A stretch of 16,984 nt of DNA from Rhizobium sp. Q54 (GTDB lineage: Bacteria > Pseudomonadota > Alphaproteobacteria > SMXS01): positions 1 to 16,984 of the forward strand of contig CAMBYA010000012.1 of NCBI GenBank assembly GCA_945872035.1, given 5' to 3'. Both the position numbers and the translations under genes were made by a program. The stretch's first letter is position 1. Every line of letters starts with the position of its first letter. The notes under the pieces were generated by a model that did not search any database, was not told the origin of the DNA, and was given only the letters and a program-made list of their open reading frames with translations. Positions 1 through 7,218 of the stretch are shown piece by piece.

Positions 1-291
1 GCTGGCATCGGCGCCGCGCAGGTAGCCGGCGACCGCGGCGAAGTACAGCGAGTCCCATTCACTCGGGATGGTCTTCATCACATGGGCGTTGGCCAGCACG
101 ATGTCGCCGACAAAGCGCAGCGTGACCGGGGCGGCGGCCTGCGCGCTCATCCGGATCGGCGCCGGGCACGCCGCCGGCGCGGCCTCCCGCGACTGGGCAG
201 GCTGCGCCCATAGGCACGACAGCGCCGCCGCGCACAGCACACCATTCCCGAATGTCCGCATCCAGTGTGTCATGCGGGGAAGACCGCTCAT
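1..291 (-). CDS. CapA-like (poly-gamma-glutamate capsule family) exported protein, partial at C-terminus
   Basis: The reading frame is open from an ATG at 291 to the left edge, giving the first 97 residues. The N-terminus looks like a signal peptide: a basic start, a hydrophobic stretch GVLCAAALSCLWA, then AQPAQS before the mature part, so the product should be exported. The segment RFVGDIVLANA followed by FAAVAGYLRGADAS matches the opening of CapA/PGA_cap metallophosphatase-like proteins, which have GDIML followed by a YLxGAD motif. The ATG overlaps the stop codon of the upstream acyltransferase (ATGA at 291..288), so the two are probably co-transcribed and translationally coupled; this fixes the start, although in-frame ATGs at 273 and 261 also exist. 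CapA-like proteins are tied to surface polymers, but many act elsewhere. Only the N-terminus is visible, so the family call is moderate. Confidence 0.6.
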   Translation of the reverse strand, partial: MSGLPRMTHWMRTFGNGVLCAAALSCLWAQPAQSREAAPAACPAPIRMSAQAAAPVTLRFVGDIVLANAHVMKTIPSEWDSLYFAAVAGYLRGADAS

Positions 292-1592
292 CGCATCCGC
301 TTCCGCAGCTTGTAGACCGGCCCGAACCGCACCAGCGCGGCGCCGAGGAACGGCATGGCCACGATCCAAAGCCGCACGCCGGTGACGCCCTCCGGGCTGG
401 CGATACTGAACACGGCGCTGGCGGCGAGGCCGGCGGAGATCAGCAGCAGGCCGGCCACCAGCCGCCAGTAGGGTATGGGCGGCGCATCGGGCAGACCGGC
501 GATGCTGCCAGGCCGCTCGAAACGGGCGAAGATCGCGATCAGCGGCAGCAACGCCACGATGTAGAGGACGAACCAGACGGGGCGCGCCAACCACCATGCG
601 CCGCTTCCCGGCATCACGTGCAATCCCGCGCCGCCCAGCAGCCAGGCCGCGACCATGACGGCGACGAAGGCGGTGAGGTGCCAGAGATAGACGGTCATGA
701 TCATGCCGTTGACCAGAACCACGCCGGTCCACAGCCGCATGTTGTCCAGCATGCGGCGCGCCGCGGGCTGGAGCGCGAGGGCCAGGCCGGTCTGGGCGAT
801 GCCGAGCGCCAGCAGCGCGAGGGTCGGCGGCATGGAGTTGCTGAGCGGCTCGCCCGGCACGCCGATCATGGCGACCGGATAGGGGCCGAAGCCGACCAGC
901 AGCCCCAGCGCGGCGAGGCCTCCCATGCCCCAGAGCAGCGCGGCGGCGGGCCGCGCGAACCTGCCCTCGCTCCAGGCGTAACCGAGCTGGTGGACGGCCA
1001 GCCAGACAAAGCCGAAATTGAGGAAATTCACATAGGGCACATGGAACGCCAGGGTCGCCACGTCGATGGCGACCGCGCCGGCCACCAGTCCCCAGAACGA
1101 GCCGAGGCCGAAGCGCTGCCACCCGGCGTGGGTGAGCGGCACCGCGGCGGCGACCATCAGATAGACCGCCAGAAACCACACCGGGATCAGCGCCAGCTGC
1201 GCCGCCAGCCGGACGATCTCGCGGTCGACGCCCATGGCGGTGCCGAACAGCGCGAACAGCGTCCAGATCAGGAACAGCGGCAGGACCGGATTGACCAGCC
1301 GCTGGAGCCGACCGGTGAACCATTCCGCATAGGTGCCGCCGTCGCGCCGGTTGGCCGACCAGGACGCGTGGTTGGCGAAGCCGCCGACCAGGAAAAAGAT
1401 CGGCATGACCTGGAAGCCCCAGGTCAGCCACTGCGTCCATGGCACGATGCCCAGCAGATGCCCGCCGGTGACGGCGCCCTCGTCCATATAGGGCGCGGCC
1501 ACCAGCCAGTGGCCGACGACCACCGCGAGGATGGAGAAGGCGCGCAGGAAATCCACGTAGCGGTTCCGCTCGGGCGGCGCCTTGCGCGCCAT
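288..1592 (-). CDS. Acyltransferase 3 family integral membrane protein
   Basis: A 434-residue multi-helix membrane protein. Near the N-terminus R17 and H28 form the R-x10-H pattern (RAFSILAVVVGH) at the end of helix 1 that is typical of acyltransferase-3 (OafA/YrhL-type) proteins; they transfer acyl groups, often acetyl or succinyl, to sugars or other molecules across the inner membrane. The motif FFLVGGFANHASW, with the family's F-x-x-x-G-F pattern, follows around residues 75-90. About ten hydrophobic segments continue to the basic C-terminus. The ATG at 1592 places 13 residues before RYVDFLRA but has a poor Shine-Dalgarno; a TTG at 1640 preceded by GGTGAGG is a good alternative. The frame stays open to 1718, but that extra N-terminus is basic and low in complexity. 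It is coupled to the CapA-like gene downstream, suggesting a joint role in modifying or building a surface polymer; that role is inferred. Confidence 0.85.
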   Translation of the reverse strand: MARKAPPERNRYVDFLRAFSILAVVVGHWLVAAPYMDEGAVTGGHLLGIVPWTQWLTWGFQVMPIFFLVGGFANHASWSANRRDGGTYAEWFTGRLQRLVNPVLPLFLIWTLFALFGTAMGVDREIVRLAAQLALIPVWFLAVYLMVAAAVPLTHAGWQRFGLGSFWGLVAGAVAIDVATLAFHVPYVNFLNFGFVWLAVHQLGYAWSEGRFARPAAALLWGMGGLAALGLLVGFGPYPVAMIGVPGEPLSNSMPPTLALLALGIAQTGLALALQPAARRMLDNMRLWTGVVLVNGMIMTVYLWHLTAFVAVMVAAWLLGGAGLHVMPGSGAWWLARPVWFVLYIVALLPLIAIFARFERPGSIAGLPDAPPIPYWRLVAGLLLISAGLAASAVFSIASPEGVTGVRLWIVAMPFLGAALVRFGPVYKLRKRMR

Positions 1593-1789
1593 CGACCCGG
1601 CCCGGGACCAGAGGGTGGGTTTGTCGATTTTGGTGGTCAATCTGGCCTCACCGGCATGCTGCTCCCGAGTAGCGTAACGCCTGCCACGGCGAGATGCACG
1701 GCCGCCCATCAGCGCCACCGTATCACCACGAACCTGAGACGGTGCCGTAACCCGGCGGCGCTATGGTCCGCCCCCGAAAGGAGGCGACC

Positions 1790-2014
1790 ATGTCATTCAA
1801 GACGTATGTCAACAACCGGCGGCGCGGTCCGAACCCGCAGGGCGACTTCATCGAGCACGCGCAGCGCACACCGGATCTGCCCGACGTGTCGACCTGGGAA
1901 GAGCTGCGCGGCTACCTGCTGATGCGCGACGCGTGCCCGGGCGCCATCGATTCGGCGCGCTCGGTGTGGAAATCCTACCGCGCCCGAAGACGGCGGACGG
2001 AACGGCGGCACTGA
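1790..2014 (+). CDS. YozE/SAM-like domain small protein
   Basis: A 74-residue basic protein. The ATG at 1790 follows a near-perfect Shine-Dalgarno (GAAAGGAGG, 7-8 bases upstream), which decides it over the in-frame ATG at 1763. The pattern SFKTYV near the start, then PDLPDVSTWEELRGYL and a final SARSVWKSYRAR, follows the layout of the YozE_SAM_like family: an aromatic start, an F/L-P-x-x-S/T segment, a Y-L pair and a closing W-x-x-Y. That family is a small helical bundle of unknown function, known from Bacillus YozE and spread among bacteria. The C-terminus ends in a run of Arg. The gene is divergent from the acyltransferase, with about 200 bp between the starts. No function can be assigned. 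The family call comes from remembered patterns, not a search. Confidence 0.7.
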   Translation: MSFKTYVNNRRRGPNPQGDFIEHAQRTPDLPDVSTWEELRGYLLMRDACPGAIDSARSVWKSYRARRRRTERRH

Positions 2015-2311
2015 CCCGGCTCGCGGGCTAACCGGGCCTTCCCAGCTGGCCCTTGCGCATCAGCCAGGCGATGGCTGCCAGAGGATGGACAGCGCCGACC
2101 GCGCAATGCCGGCGACGCAGACGCCGGCATTCAGCGTCGGACGGCTCGCACCCCTGTTGCGCATGGCGACCCCTCATGCAGCCAGACTCCAGTCTGCGCC
2201 CGGAACCGAGGACGAAACAAGGCGTGCATGGCCGGTGAAAGCGCGCGGCCGTTGCGCTAGGATGCGCATCGCTCGCGGGAACGGGCGGTTTCTGGAACAG
2301 GGAGAATCTCA
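2015..2311. other. Intergenic region with a palindrome, no convincing gene
   Basis: This gap of about 297 bp lies between the YozE-like gene and the SDR. It holds one clear palindrome (2105-2131, listed separately) and the SDR's Shine-Dalgarno (CAGGGAGAA, 2298-2306). Short open frames exist on both strands, including a minus frame at 2028-2318 and a plus frame at 2085-2387, but none has a good ribosome binding site or resembles a known family. I see no sure promoter. Confidence 0.5.
2105..2131. repeat. Intergenic palindrome, 10-bp perfect stem
   Basis: AATGCCGGCG (2105-2114) and CGCCGGCATT (2122-2131) are perfect inverted complements around a 7-base loop. The stem is GC-rich and lies 90 bp after the YozE-like gene. 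There is no following T-run, so a classical intrinsic terminator is unlikely. The ATGCCGG core is shared with the palindrome at 3306-3330, which suggests a dispersed REP-like element. Confidence 0.55.
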
Positions 2312-3265
2312 ATGGCATTCGGCGCGGACACGACGACGGACGAGGTGCTCGCGGGCATCGACCTCAAGGGCAAGCAGGCGCTGGTGACCGGCGGCTCGAC
2401 CGGCCTGGGCAAGGAGACGGCGCGGGCGCTGGCCTCGAAGGGCGCGGCGGTCACCATCGCCGCGCGCGATCCGGCCAAGGGCGAGGCCGCCGCCGCGGAG
2501 ATCCGCGCCTCGTCCGGTAGCCAGAACATCGACGTCGCCCAGGTGGAACTGTCGGTGCGCGACAGCGTGCGGGCATTCGCGAAGAAGTGGCTGGCGGAAC
2601 ATGGCCCGCTCAACCTGCTGATCAACAATGCCGGCGTCATGGCCTGCCCGCTCACGCGCACGGCGGAAGGCTGGGAGATGCAGTTCGCCACCAACCATCT
2701 CGGTCATTTCCTGCTGACCAATCTGCTGGCCCCCGCGCTGAAGGCCGGCGCGCCGGGCCGCATCGTCAATCTCAGCTCGGCCGGCCACCGGTTCTCCGAC
2801 GTGCATTTCGACGATATCCACTTCAACAGCCGGGACTACGAGAAGTGGTCGTCTTACGGCCAGTCGAAAACCGCCAACGTACTGTTCTCGGTGGAGCTGA
2901 CGAGGCGGCTGGCGCCTTACGGCATCACCGCCAACGCGGTGCATCCGGGCGGCATCCAGACCGAGCTTGGCCGGCACCTGACCCAGGCGGACATCGACGC
3001 ATTGCTGGCGCGGGTGGGCGCGGGCAGCGGCGGCATCAAGTTCAAGACCATCCCGGCGGGCGCCGCGACCAGCGTCTGGGCCGCGACTTCGCCCGAACTG
3101 GAGGGCCGTGGCGGGCTCTATCTCGAGGATTGCCATGTGGGCGACCTGAAGACCGATCCGGCGGCGGCGTCGGGCTATTTCGGCTACGCCACCGATCCCG
3201 CGAACGCCGCGCGGTTGTGGGCGGTGTCCGAGGAAACACTGGGCCAAAAGTTCGACCTGGGTTAG
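2312..3265 (+). CDS. Short-chain dehydrogenase/reductase, retinol-dehydrogenase/WWOX-like subgroup
   Basis: A 317-residue NAD(P)-dependent oxidoreductase with a Rossmann fold. The cofactor motif TGGSTGLG is at residues 26-33, NNAGVM at 105-110, and the catalytic Ser156, Tyr182 and Lys186 (YGQSK) are all present. The ATNHLGHFLLT segment (126-136) and the extended C-terminus of about 100 residues resemble the subgroup of retinol dehydrogenase 11-14 and WW-domain oxidoreductases, larger than the usual 250-residue SDR. Many bacterial members have unknown substrates. The ATG at 2312 has the Shine-Dalgarno CAGGGAGAA. It stands alone, with a palindrome about 40 bp after its stop and the Rieske gene 270 bp further on in the same direction. 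The substrate cannot be told from sequence. Confidence 0.88.
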   Translation: MAFGADTTTDEVLAGIDLKGKQALVTGGSTGLGKETARALASKGAAVTIAARDPAKGEAAAAEIRASSGSQNIDVAQVELSVRDSVRAFAKKWLAEHGPLNLLINNAGVMACPLTRTAEGWEMQFATNHLGHFLLTNLLAPALKAGAPGRIVNLSSAGHRFSDVHFDDIHFNSRDYEKWSSYGQSKTANVLFSVELTRRLAPYGITANAVHPGGIQTELGRHLTQADIDALLARVGAGSGGIKFKTIPAGAATSVWAATSPELEGRGGLYLEDCHVGDLKTDPAAASGYFGYATDPANAARLWAVSEETLGQKFDLG

Positions 3266-3305
3266 GCCTGGCAGAATGTTACCGAGCATCTTCAATGGGT
3301 TGTGT

Positions 3306-3330
3306 TCATGCCGGGTTCACCCCGGCATGA
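3306..3330. repeat. Intergenic palindrome (REP-like), possible 3' end structure
   Basis: TCATGCCGGG (3306-3315) and CCCGGCATGA (3321-3330) form a perfect 10-bp stem around a 5-base loop, 40 bp after the SDR stop. This CATGCCGGG...CCCGGCATG shape is reminiscent of dispersed palindromes between genes in alphaproteobacteria. There is no T-run, so it may protect mRNA 3' ends or act as a weak terminator rather than a standard one. The resemblance to such repeats is from memory. Confidence 0.65.
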
Positions 3331-3535
3331 CATGACGCTGCCTGCCAACGAGTCACATCGTACGGGAGGATGGGATGGCAAGGCAGCACATGCGAACCCT
3401 ACCCCGCAATGTCCCCGGAGCCCATGTAATCCGCCGCTAAACGGCTGCGGCACGCGAACCTCTATCAATAGGCGGGCTCCCGCGCTAGGGTTGGCCTGAT
3501 TGGTCCTTGGACCGCCCCTTTCGGAGAAGATCGGC
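3331..3535 (+). other. Leader region of the Rieske gene with a possible short ORF
   Basis: These 205 bp precede the Rieske start. A strong Shine-Dalgarno GGGAGG (3364-3369) is followed five bases later by ATG at 3375, opening a 21-codon frame to the TAA at 3438-3440; another ATG at 3370 opens a 19-codon frame in a different phase. Neither resembles a known peptide. The frame at 3302-3499 looks non-coding. I see no clear promoter boxes. Confidence 0.25.
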
Positions 3536-4642
3536 TTGGCCCAGGATCGTCATTCCCTTGCCTCCCATGACACTGTCGATCTTCGCAAGGTCGATTCCCA
3601 TCCGGATCACTGGTATCCGCTGGCGTGGTCCGACGAGCTGAAGCCGGGCAAGACGCTGGGCCGCCGCCTGATGGGCGAGCCCGTGGTGCTCTATCGCGGC
3701 GCGTCAGGCAGCGTGTTCGCACTGGAAGACCGTTGCGCCCATCGGCAGGTGCCGCTGAGCGTCGGCGTGGTCGATGGTGACGTACTGAAATGCGGCTATC
3801 ACGGCTGGGCCTACGACTGTTCGGGCAAGTGCGTCGACGTGCCCTATTTCGGCATGGAGAAGCTGCCCAACGGTGTGCGCTCCTATCCGGCCCGCGAGAT
3901 CGATGGCCTGATCTTCGTGTTCCCGGGCGATCCGGCGCTGGCCGACGCGGCCGCGCCCGCCTTTCTCGGCTCCGCCATGAACCGGGACTACAAGACCCGC
4001 AAGCTCAACCGCGAGGTCGACTGCCACTATACGTTCATGCACGAGAACCTGTTCGACATGAACCACCAGTTCCTCCACCGGAAGAACATGGGCACCATCA
4101 AGGCCAAGTGCCTCGGCAAGCGCAGTGGCGACACCTGGTGCGAGGTGGACTACACGTTCAACCGCACCGAAGGCCGCGCCAGCATGGGCGAGACGGTGAT
4201 CGTCGACCTGGTGCGCAGCCGCGGCGGCAAGCAGAAGAACTTCAGCGACCTGATGACCATTCGCACCGAATATCCCTACCAGCACCTGAAGGTGTGGGTG
4301 GGCAAGGAGGTGGGCGGCGATCTGGCGCCGGTGCTCGACGTCTGGCTGGCCTACACGCCGCTCGACAAGGAGCAGCGCACCAACCGCACCTTCGGCTACC
4401 TGTCGGTGAAGAAGCCGCCGGTGCCCGGCCTGATCCATGTGGTGTGGCCGTTCGTGACCTGGTTCACCGAGCGGATCTTCACCGAGGACAAGGACATCGT
4501 GGAGCTCGAGCAGGCCGCCCACGACGCCCAGGGCACCGACTGGAACAACGAGGTGTTCCCGCCGATCCGCGACCTGCGCGCGTTGCTGGCCCGTCAGGGC
4601 AGGCCGCTCGACGATAACGCCCGGTCGGTCGCCGCCGAGTAA
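3536..4642 (+). CDS. Rieske non-heme iron oxygenase, alpha subunit
   Basis: A 368-residue oxygenase component. The Rieske [2Fe-2S] ligands are C67-x-H69 and C86-x2-H89 (CAH ... CGYH). The mononuclear iron site follows at residues 171-181, NLFDMNHQFLH, giving Asp174, His177 and His181; the His pair is separated by three residues rather than the more common four, a spacing also found in carbazole 1,9a-dioxygenase. A C-terminal acidic segment (EDKDIVELEQ) could supply the carboxylate ligand. Such enzymes hydroxylate, demethylate or cleave aromatic or steroid substrates, with electrons from a separate reductase and ferredoxin; none is encoded in this window. The chosen TTG at 3536 has GGAGAA nine bases upstream; another in-frame TTG lies at 3500, and the next ATG would delete the N-terminal part of the Rieske domain. 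Start uncertain, family certain, substrate unknown. Confidence 0.9.
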   Translation: MAQDRHSLASHDTVDLRKVDSHPDHWYPLAWSDELKPGKTLGRRLMGEPVVLYRGASGSVFALEDRCAHRQVPLSVGVVDGDVLKCGYHGWAYDCSGKCVDVPYFGMEKLPNGVRSYPAREIDGLIFVFPGDPALADAAAPAFLGSAMNRDYKTRKLNREVDCHYTFMHENLFDMNHQFLHRKNMGTIKAKCLGKRSGDTWCEVDYTFNRTEGRASMGETVIVDLVRSRGGKQKNFSDLMTIRTEYPYQHLKVWVGKEVGGDLAPVLDVWLAYTPLDKEQRTNRTFGYLSVKKPPVPGLIHVVWPFVTWFTERIFTEDKDIVELEQAAHDAQGTDWNNEVFPPIRDLRALLARQGRPLDDNARSVAAE

Positions 4643-4798
4643 CCCGGAAAAATCCACCGCGTCACTGGTCCGCGTTCGCACGCGCGCCACATAATCCGCT
4701 CACACTGCATGCGTTCAACAGTTGACCGAGTTCGGCATGCGCACGCATGGATCGGCCAGGTGTCAGGCCGACATCACGCTCGACGTGACGCTGGAAGC

Positions 4799-5548
4799 CT
4801 AGGCCGCATAACCACCGTCGACCGACAACACAGAGCCGGTCACGAACGACGCGGCCGGGCTGGCAAGGAACACGATGGCGGCGGCGACCTCCTCCGGTCG
4901 GCCGTAGCGTCCGAGGGCGTTGGCGGCGCGTTGCACATCGGCGAAGTCGCCCACCGCCGGATTCATGTCGGTCTCTACCGCGCCCGGCTGCACCACGTTG
5001 ACCGTGATGCCGCGCGGTCCCAGGTCGCGGGCAGCGCCCTTGCTGTAACCGACGATTGCGGCCTTCGAGGCGGCATAGTCGGCGACGCCCGGAAAACCTG
5101 CGCGTGTGGCCGCGCCCGACCCCACGGTGATGATCCGTCCACCCTCGCCCATCACCCGCGAGGCGGCGCGAATCCCGGCGATGACTCCCGTCACGTTGAT
5201 GGCGTAGAGCCTGTCGAGTGCGGCGATGTCGGCATCGGGCGCATCGATCGGGCCGCCGCCGAATCCGGCCGCGTTGTTGACCAGGATGTCGAGCCTGCCG
5301 AAGCGCGCGACGACCGCGGTGATCAGGCCTTCGACTTCAGCCACGATGCCGGAATCCGCGCGGAACGCCAGCGCGCGCACGCCGCGCTGTTCCGCTTCGC
5401 GGGCAACGGCCTTGGCCTTGTCCGCCGAGGCGCTGTAGCTGACGATCACGTCGGCGCCCGCGTCGGCGAGCGCCAGCGCTGTCGCGGCGCCGATGCCGCG
5501 CGCGCCACCGGTCACCAGCGCCACCTTGCCGGAAAGCGTGCGGCCCAT
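4799..5548 (-). CDS. SDR family oxidoreductase, FabG-like
   Basis: A 249-residue classical SDR. The cofactor motif TGGARGIG is at residues 13-20, NNAAG at 91-95, Ser144, Tyr158 and Lys162 (YAASK) make the catalytic set, and the C-terminus ends SVLSVDGGYAA as usual. The ATG at 5548 is preceded by GGGAGAA at good spacing. It lies 28 bp after the stop of the PQQ-dependent sugar dehydrogenase on the same strand, so the two are probably one operon. That makes a sugar or other polyol/carbonyl substrate conceivable, but SDRs of this type act on many compounds. The 156 bp between its end and the Rieske stop shows no clear terminator. The genes converge there. Confidence 0.88.
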   Translation of the reverse strand: MGRTLSGKVALVTGGARGIGAATALALADAGADVIVSYSASADKAKAVAREAEQRGVRALAFRADSGIVAEVEGLITAVVARFGRLDILVNNAAGFGGGPIDAPDADIAALDRLYAINVTGVIAGIRAASRVMGEGGRIITVGSGAATRAGFPGVADYAASKAAIVGYSKGAARDLGPRGITVNVVQPGAVETDMNPAVGDFADVQRAANALGRYGRPEEVAAAIVFLASPAASFVTGSVLSVDGGYAA

Positions 5549-5576
5549 ACTTCGTTCTCCCAGTCTATCGGGCGCG

Positions 5577-6698
5577 TCAGGACGCCGGCTTGATCCGCAG
5601 CAGCCTGGCGCCTTCGCCGTCGGTCAGGACATAGAGCAGCCCGTCGGGGCCGGTCCGAACGTCGCGGATGCGCTCTTTCATGTCCTTCAGCATGGTCTCC
5701 TCGCCGACGACCTTGCCGTCCTGCATGTCGACCCGGTGGAGACTGCGCTCGGCAAGGGCGCCAACAAACAGGTCGCCGTCCCATTGCGGGAACGCCGTGC
5801 CGCGGTAGATCGCCAGGCCGCAGGGCGCGATCGACGGCGTCCAGCCGGTGATGGCGTTCTCGGTGCCCTTGTATTCCTTGAAGGGAGTGATGTAGGCGCC
5901 GGAATAGTCCAAGCCCTTCGTCGCCAGCGGCCAGCCATAGTTGCGGCCCTTCTCGATGACGTTGAGTTCGTCACCGCCGCGTGGGCCGTGCTCGTGGGCA
6001 TAGACCACGCCGCTGGCCGGATCGAACACGATGCCCTGGGCGTTACGGTGGCCATAGCTCCAGATTTCGGGCCTGGCATCCTTGCGGCCAGCGAACGGGT
6101 TGTCGGCCGGAATGGTGCCGTCGTCGTTGAGGCGAACGATCTTGCCGAAGTCGCTGGCCAGGTCCTGCGCCTTTTCGCGGTAGTTGAAGCCGTCGCCGCC
6201 GGTGACCAGCAGGGTGCCGTCGGGCAGCCAGGCCATGCGCCCGCCATAGTGGACCGCCGTGGCGCGGGCCGGCTTGCTCTCGAAGATCACCTTCAGGTCC
6301 TTCAGCGCGCCGCCGTCAAGCCGCGCCCGCGCCACGCGCAGGGCGTTGCCGCCTTCGCCCTTGTGGGCATAGGACAGGTAGACCAGACGATTCTCGGCGA
6401 ATCCGGGATGCGGCAGCGCCTCGAACAGGCCACCCTGGCCGGCGAACTCCACGACGGGAACGCCGGAAACCGGCGCCGAAAGCTTGCCGTCCCTGACGAT
6501 CCACAGCGAGCCCTTGTGCCCAGTCAGCAGCATGGCGCCGTCTGGCAGGAACGACAGGCTCCACGGCCGGTCGAGCCCGCTCAGCACCGGTTCGACCACG
6601 TAATCTTTCGCGGCGGAGGCCGGGGCGGCGCCCCAGAGCAGCAGGCAGCAGGCAATGGCGGCCACCAGCGAACGCCGCTTTCCGATTGTCATGGACAT
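5577..6698 (-). CDS. PQQ-dependent aldose sugar dehydrogenase (Asd/YliI-like), copy 1
   Basis: A 373-residue periplasmic six-bladed beta-propeller enzyme that should oxidise aldose sugars with PQQ. Residues 1-30 are a signal peptide (basic MSMTIGKRRS, hydrophobic core, APASAA before the cleavage site). Family landmarks: QGGLFEALPHP (88-98), the catalytic-base segment HYGGRM with His150, SYGHRNAQG with Arg218-Asn219, the calcium/PQQ loop EHGPRGGDE (236-244), and RIRDVRTGPDG (343-353). These match E. coli YliI and, more distantly, the soluble glucose dehydrogenase of Acinetobacter. The ATG at 6698 follows GAGGGAAAG; the frame remains open upstream to 6935, but that stretch lies across the divergent gene. 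An SDR follows 28 bp downstream. It is divergent from a small membrane-protein gene with 70 bp between starts. One oddity is that a position that is Lys in YliI (GALK) is Ala here (GALA). Confidence 0.9.
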   Translation of the reverse strand: MSMTIGKRRSLVAAIACCLLLWGAAPASAAKDYVVEPVLSGLDRPWSLSFLPDGAMLLTGHKGSLWIVRDGKLSAPVSGVPVVEFAGQGGLFEALPHPGFAENRLVYLSYAHKGEGGNALRVARARLDGGALKDLKVIFESKPARATAVHYGGRMAWLPDGTLLVTGGDGFNYREKAQDLASDFGKIVRLNDDGTIPADNPFAGRKDARPEIWSYGHRNAQGIVFDPASGVVYAHEHGPRGGDELNVIEKGRNYGWPLATKGLDYSGAYITPFKEYKGTENAITGWTPSIAPCGLAIYRGTAFPQWDGDLFVGALAERSLHRVDMQDGKVVGEETMLKDMKERIRDVRTGPDGLLYVLTDGEGARLLRIKPAS

Positions 6699-6768
6699 CT
6701 TTCCCTCAACCGCCAAAGATCGGCCCACATTACCGCATGGTACGCAAAAGGGAACCGGGGAGAGAGAT

Positions 6769-7218
6769 GTGAGAATAGTCAGGCTGCTCCTGGCCTTCGT
6801 GGCCGTCGTGGCGGTTACCTCGGCGGTGTCCGTGGCGATCCACAGCCAGTTCGTGATGGCCGGTCTGCGCGGCCTGGGCGCGGAAATCGGTGGTGGCATG
6901 GCGCTCGACATGACGCTCCACGACGTCGCCGGCATGGCGCCGCTCTACGCCATGTTCATCGGCGTCGCGCTGTTGCTCGGCTTCCTGCTCACCGGCTGGC
7001 TGTGGCCGAAGGTGAAGCTCGCCCGTACGGTCAGCTTCGCCATCGGCGGCGGCGCGGCCGTGGCGCTGATGCTGACGATCATGAGCACGGCGCTGGGCAT
7101 CATCATGGTGGCCGGAGCGCGGACGCCGGCGGGCTTCGCGGCCCAGTGCGCGGTCGGCGCGCTGGGAGGCCTGGTATTCGCGCTGCTCACCCGCCAGTCC
7201 AGCCGCGCGCCGGCCTGA
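6769..7218 (+). CDS. Four-helix membrane protein of unknown function, copy 1
   Basis: A 149-residue protein with about four hydrophobic helices (residues 3-25, 56-78, 87-115, 121-141). The GTG at 6769 follows GGGGAGAGAG and is the best start; an ATG two bases before it leads straight into a stop. I do not recognise the family. It is clearly paralogous to the protein at 8397-8873: both have SQFVxAGLRGLGAxIG, a DxAGM motif, a GW-L-P turn after helix 2, and GGLVFAxLTR near the end. Each copy lies head-to-head with a PQQ-dependent sugar dehydrogenase, so a shared promoter region and linked role are likely, for example an inner-membrane partner or quinone-related anchor for the periplasmic enzyme. 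There is no heme-binding CxxCH. The role is inferred from neighbours only. Its last 32 bp overlap the end of the next, convergent gene. Confidence 0.75.
   Translation: MRIVRLLLAFVAVVAVTSAVSVAIHSQFVMAGLRGLGAEIGGGMALDMTLHDVAGMAPLYAMFIGVALLLGFLLTGWLWPKVKLARTVSFAIGGGAAVALMLTIMSTALGIIMVAGARTPAGFAAQCAVGALGGLVFALLTRQSSRAPA

Noticed and set aside
252..1922. 556-residue plus-strand frame antisense to the acyltransferase gene
   Set aside because: It is rich in Arg, Gln, Gly and His with no domain, and runs opposite a clear membrane protein; typical high-GC antisense artefact.
2028..2318. 96-residue minus-strand frame in the gap before the SDR
   Set aside because: No ribosome site, Cys- and Arg-rich, no family resemblance, and it spans the palindrome at 2105-2131.
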